In this document: piece after piece, positions 60,968-64,000 of the stretch
How positions within the stretch are numbered: position 1 is the first letter of the stretch
Layout: every line of letters begins with the position of its first letter
Assembly (NCBI RefSeq): GCF_029589435.1
Contig: NZ_JARRAG010000002.1
Location: forward strand, 4,588,001-4,652,000
Length of the DNA stretch: 64,000 nucleotides
Source of the DNA: Paludisphaera mucosa
Lineage (GTDB): Bacteria; Planctomycetota; Planctomycetia; Isosphaerales; Isosphaeraceae
Direction of reading: 5' to 3'
Position numbers and translations under genes: made by a program
The notes under the pieces: generated by a model
What the model was told of the DNA's origin: nothing
What the model saw: the letters and a program-made list of their open reading frames with translations, nothing else
The model's database searches: none

Positions 60968-62086
60968 ATGAGAGCTTCGTGGCTTGGCGGACCTTTCCTG
61001 ACGGCGGCCTGCATGGTCGCGGCGGCTTCCCCCGCCCGGGGGTTCCAGCAGGCCCCGACGCCCGCCTCCGCGGCCCTGGACGCCATCGCGACGAGGTTGG
61101 AGGCCCTGCCGGACAAGATCGAGGAGCGCCTCAGGGAGCGTCGCGAGGCTTTCAGCCAGCCCGCGCAGGGCGGCGGCGCGGCGCCCGGATTCGTCGTCCG
61201 CTTCTCCAAGCGCTGGACGCCCGGCCAGACGATCACGGTCGCCTTCCGGGGCGGCAGCGAGGCGAGACGCCGCGAGATCGCCGACGTGGTCTCGGAATGG
61301 ACCCGGTACGCGAACCTCAAATTCGACTTCGGGCTGAATCCGGCGACCGGCAAGTACCGGACGTGGCAGCCCACCGACGCGACCTACGCCGCCGACATCC
61401 GGGTCTCGTTCGACCGCCGCGGCTATTATTCGCTCGTCGGCACCGACGGCATCGACGACGTCATCACCCATCCGGGCGAGGAGTCGCTGAACCTGGAGCG
61501 CTTCGACGTGAACCCCCCCGCCGACTGGAAGGGGGTCGCGCTCCACGAGTTCGGCCACGCCATCGGCTTCGAGCACGAACACCAGGGGGGGCCGGCGTGC
61601 GACTTCCGCTTCGACGACGACGCCGGCTACGTCCGGACCACCGACGGGGTGGGCCAGTTCGTCGCCGACTCCGCGGGCCGTCGGCCGGGCCTCTACACGC
61701 AGCTGGGCGGGCCGCCGAACAACTGGAGCCGCCAGAAGGTGGACTTCAACCTGAAGCAACTGCCGGCGTCCAGCTCGATGGTGGCCGGCCCGTTCGACAA
61801 GCTCTCGATCATGAAGTACTACTTCGACGCGTCGATGTTCGCGTCGGGCCGGATGAGCGAGTGCTACACCGACTTCGAGAACGTCGTGCTCTCCGCCCAG
61901 GACAAGGCGGGGGCGGCCCAGGCCTACCCGCACGACAAGGACGAGATGGCCGGCGACCTGTTCATGCGGTCGAAGCTGTTCAAGGAGCTGTCCGAGAACC
62001 GGCAGGTGCCGGCCAAGTTCCGGGGCTTCTACGAGCGGCGGCTCAGGGACGTGGACGAGATCCGCAGGCGGCTCAAGGACCATTGA
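60968..62086 (+). CDS. Secreted astacin-like zinc metalloprotease
   Basis: A 372-residue exported protein. A signal peptide (LTAACMVAAASPARGFQ) is followed by a helical prodomain-like stretch (LDAIATRLEALPDKIEERLR) and a metzincin catalytic domain with HEFGHAIGFEHEHQ (three zinc His and the catalytic Glu) and the Met-turn LSIMKYYFD. The zinc motif is close to the astacin HExxHxxGFxHE pattern. The C-terminal 70 residues are helical and charged. It probably digests proteins outside the cell or matures surface proteins. It stands alone, transcribed like the rhamnosidase. Confidence 0.9.
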   Translation: MRASWLGGPFLTAACMVAAASPARGFQQAPTPASAALDAIATRLEALPDKIEERLRERREAFSQPAQGGGAAPGFVVRFSKRWTPGQTITVAFRGGSEARRREIADVVSEWTRYANLKFDFGLNPATGKYRTWQPTDATYAADIRVSFDRRGYYSLVGTDGIDDVITHPGEESLNLERFDVNPPADWKGVALHEFGHAIGFEHEHQGGPACDFRFDDDAGYVRTTDGVGQFVADSAGRRPGLYTQLGGPPNNWSRQKVDFNLKQLPASSSMVAGPFDKLSIMKYYFDASMFASGRMSECYTDFENVVLSAQDKAGAAQAYPHDKDEMAGDLFMRSKLFKELSENRQVPAKFRGFYERRLRDVDEIRRRLKDH

Positions 62087-62813
62087 CGCGAACCGCCCGC
62101 CGCGCCGGGACGGCGTCGACCGCTCGGGGTTCGGAGGGCCGCATGACGAGCCGAGCCGTCGACGCCCCCGACGGGGATCGCGCCGGGGGCGTCGAGGCGC
62201 ATCCCATCGAAGGCGCGATCGACCGGAAGCTCGGCGTCCGGCCGCGCCGGCCACCGATCCGAACATTTCGCATCTTATTGTCATCCCGCGCGGTCGGTCC
62301 TCGATCGATCGCCCGGGCGTGGCCTCGCGAAGGCCGGAGCTGCGTCCATCCTCGGCCACCTCGCCGTAGCGAACGATCCGTCCTGCCCTTACGGCTTCAC
62401 CGGCTGGGGGCGGTTCTTTTTGATTTCCCGATTTCATGCCATTTAAAGCATCTGCAAGTCGCCGCGTGGGCTTCATCCCGCCCCATGATTAATATTCGCA
62501 TCATTAACGAACGGACATCCTTGTAAGAGAACGGCGCAGGTTGTTAGAATGCGACCCGACCACCGGGACCGCATGCATTCTCCAGGGGATGTCGCGCGGA
62601 CCTGGGGTCTTCCAGCGGATCGCCGCCCGGCCGGGGAGTCCCCCCGGCCCCCGGATCCACGTCCGAGGACGCAGCCTCTCGACGCCGCGTCGAGACGTCG
62701 ACGGTGCGGCGAGGATGCCCGGACCGCGCGACCCGCCCGATCCTCAGGGACGAGGCTTCACCCAGACGTCGCCACTCATCATCAGCCCTCATCCGGACGA
62801 CCGGGAGAATCCT
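62087..62813. other. Long leader region with an AT-rich patch
   Basis: About 730 bases without a convincing gene. Open frames across it have the Arg/Pro-rich composition of non-coding GC-rich DNA. An AT-rich patch at about 62410-62550 ends in a promoter-like sequence, which leaves an untranslated leader of some 255 bases before the PEP-CTERM start. Confidence 0.5.
62521..62550 (+). promoter_or_regulatory. Probable promoter of the PEP-CTERM gene
   Basis: TTGTAA (62521-62526), an 18-base spacer and TAGAAT (62545-62550) resemble a sigma-70 promoter, in the only AT-rich patch of the interval. Confidence 0.5.
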
Positions 62814-63464
62814 ATGCTTCAAATGTCTCGTCGCCTGAGCCGTGCGGCCTTGGTCGTCCTGGCGGCGACCCTCGGCGCCGCGTTCGCCGCCCCGCCCTGC
62901 ACGGCCGGCGTGATCATCAGCCGTCCCCCCAAGGGCGGCATCACCCCCATCGCCGACCCCATCTACCAGTTCTCCTTCGAGGCGTTCCTGGATGCCGGAT
63001 CCACGCTCACGCAGTTCGATACGATCACCATCTTCGGCGTCCCCGGGGTGAACGGCCTCTCCTTGACGGGCGAGCCTGTTTCTCCGACCGGCACCGGCTG
63101 GGACGCGGACATCGTGACGCAGTCGGATCAGTTGCCGTGGCCCGGCATCATCTCGCAACCGCTCGTCGATTATGCGGACGTCACCTTCACGTTCGTTTTC
63201 ACGACCGGAGCCGGCGCGCCGATCTTCAACGGGGGGCCGTCGCCGCTCTCCCTGGGGATCTTCACGATCCAGACGTACGACAATTTCCCCTTCATCCGGT
63301 CTCCCCTCACCCTGCGTTACCACACCTCCTCGAACGGCGGCACCGACGGGACCGTGACCCTCTTCCTGGAGAGCGTCCCCGAACCCTCCTCGATCCTGAT
63401 GCTGGGGCTCGGGGCCGTCGCGCCGGTCGTCTGGGCCCGTCGCCGGCGTCGCGCGGCGGCCTGA
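62814..63464 (+). CDS. PEP-CTERM sorting-domain protein
   Basis: A 216-residue exported protein: signal peptide (RAALVVLAATLGAAFAAPP, cleavage near CTA-GV), a beta-sandwich region (IYQFSFEAFLDAGSTLTQFD, FTFVFTTGAGAPIFNGGPSP) and the sorting tail SVPEPSSILMLGLGAVAPVV followed by WARRRRRAAA. ATG 62814 has GGGAGA upstream. It is a likely exosortase substrate. The mature domain is similar in style to planctomycete PEP-CTERM proteins of unknown role. Confidence 0.9.
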   Translation: MLQMSRRLSRAALVVLAATLGAAFAAPPCTAGVIISRPPKGGITPIADPIYQFSFEAFLDAGSTLTQFDTITIFGVPGVNGLSLTGEPVSPTGTGWDADIVTQSDQLPWPGIISQPLVDYADVTFTFVFTTGAGAPIFNGGPSPLSLGIFTIQTYDNFPFIRSPLTLRYHTSSNGGTDGTVTLFLESVPEPSSILMLGLGAVAPVVWARRRRRAAA

Positions 63465-63477
63465 CGGCGTTCGCGGC

Positions 63478-64000
63478 TCAACGCGCGTCCTGAGTCTCCG
63501 GGGGCGGGACCACCGCCCCCGGCGGGTCGAGGATGACGTCGAGGCTGTCGATCTCGGCCCGCCCGTGCCCCGGGGCGAACGACACGCGGTTCGGCCCGGC
63601 GTGGAGCGGGAGGCGGGCGAAGGCGACCGACCACCTCCCGCCTCCCGAATCGGCATAGGCGATCGTCCCCGCCGGGCGGCCGTTCACCAGCAGGCGCTGG
63701 TCGATGCGGTCGTCCGCGGCGGCCGGGTCGGTGCGATAGCGAACGGCCCCCACGTAGGTCCCCGCCTTCTCGACGCCGACGTCGAAGGTCACGCGAGCCT
63801 CGGGACCGGTCAGGCCGACGACCTTCGAACCCCCGGATCCGTCGTCGCCGACGGCCCGCGCGGGGCCTTCGAGGCGGGCGGCCTCGGCCTCGAACCGCAG
63901 CCGCCCGGGCTCGCCGGAGGGGAGGGGGATCGGCCGGTCGGGCGACTTCGGGACGCCGAAGTCGGGAAGGCCCTCGGCGTCCCAGCCGAACGGCTGCGCG
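63478..64000 (-). CDS. 3' part of a protein with a carbohydrate-binding-like domain, running off the window
   Basis: An open minus-strand frame reaches the right edge of the window without a stop. At least 173 residues are present. The last 130 or so form a beta-sandwich with RFEAEAARLEG, VTFDVGVEKAGTYVGAVRYR, RLLVNGRPAGTIAYADSGGG and GRAEIDSLDVILDPPG. This is the pattern of CBM6/CBM35-type domains, which bind sugars and often follow glycoside hydrolases. The true start lies beyond 64000. It is convergent with the PEP-CTERM gene, with only 13 bases between. Confidence 0.75.
   Translation of the reverse strand, partial: AQPFGWDAEGLPDFGVPKSPDRPIPLPSGEPGRLRFEAEAARLEGPARAVGDDGSGGSKVVGLTGPEARVTFDVGVEKAGTYVGAVRYRTDPAAADDRIDQRLLVNGRPAGTIAYADSGGGRWSVAFARLPLHAGPNRVSFAPGHGRAEIDSLDVILDPPGAVVPPPETQDAR

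Overview
The window looks like chromosome of a planctomycete, probably of the Isosphaeraceae type. This is inferred from very high GC (roughly 70% by eye), three PEP-CTERM secretory proteins plus an exosortase with its EpsI partner, a secreted protein whose N-terminus ends in the LEGRLLLSA signature common in planctomycete extracellular proteins, a DUF6573-like gene, and several insertion sequences. No rRNA, tRNA or CRISPR array was seen.

Layout. 1-12.3 kb is a mobile-element graveyard. A DUF6573-like gene is split by an intact ISAs1 element with a 10-bp target duplication; a serine recombinase and an IstB ATPase are decayed; an IS5-type element abuts an IS701-type element at a shared CTAG. 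Embedded in it is an intact signalling pair: a 1554-aa hybrid histidine kinase and a receiver/SpoIIE phosphatase. 12.6-32.7 kb is a colinear exopolysaccharide operon region: polyprenyl-phosphate sugar-1-phosphate transferase, Wzz/tyrosine kinase, O-antigen ligase-like protein, FHA/TPR-like protein (frameshifted), exosortase, EpsI, GDP-mannose dehydratase, GT4, Wzy-like polymerase, acyltransferase, two GT4 and one GT2. 32.7-34.6 kb is a visibly lower-GC three-gene operon on the minus strand (TIGR04255-like protein, single-TM protein, 223-aa protein with QGDI and SQNCD motifs) with no established function. It is followed by a relic in which a copy of the carB leader is fused to a glycosyltransferase fragment.

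35.3-47 kb holds a PEP-CTERM protein, carB (with a recognisable promoter), a small zinc-ribbon protein, a membrane-anchored glycerophosphodiester phosphodiesterase, an IS66 remnant, an ankyrin protein, REP-like repeats and a large secreted repeat protein. 47.1-51.9 kb is a tightly coupled operon on the minus strand: a PD-(D/E)xK (DUF559-like) nuclease, a helix-turn-helix-like protein and a 1065-aa ATPase with two P-loops, the second HerA/FtsK-like. Its composition resembles nuclease-plus-HerA anti-phage systems but it matches no named system I recognise. 52.3-64 kb carries a short-chain dehydrogenase, a PEP-CTERM protein, an unknown protein with a Lys/Ala-rich tail, an ABC-2 exporter, a GH78 rhamnosidase, an astacin-like metalloprotease, another PEP-CTERM protein and the 3' end of a carbohydrate-binding-type protein.

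How it fits together: the polysaccharide locus carries the exosortase/EpsI pair, and the PEP-CTERM proteins at 35.3, 53.1 and 62.8 kb are plausible substrates, so surface glycan synthesis and protein anchoring are probably linked. The two most interesting unexplained units are the minus-strand operons at 32.7-34.6 kb and 47.1-51.9 kb.
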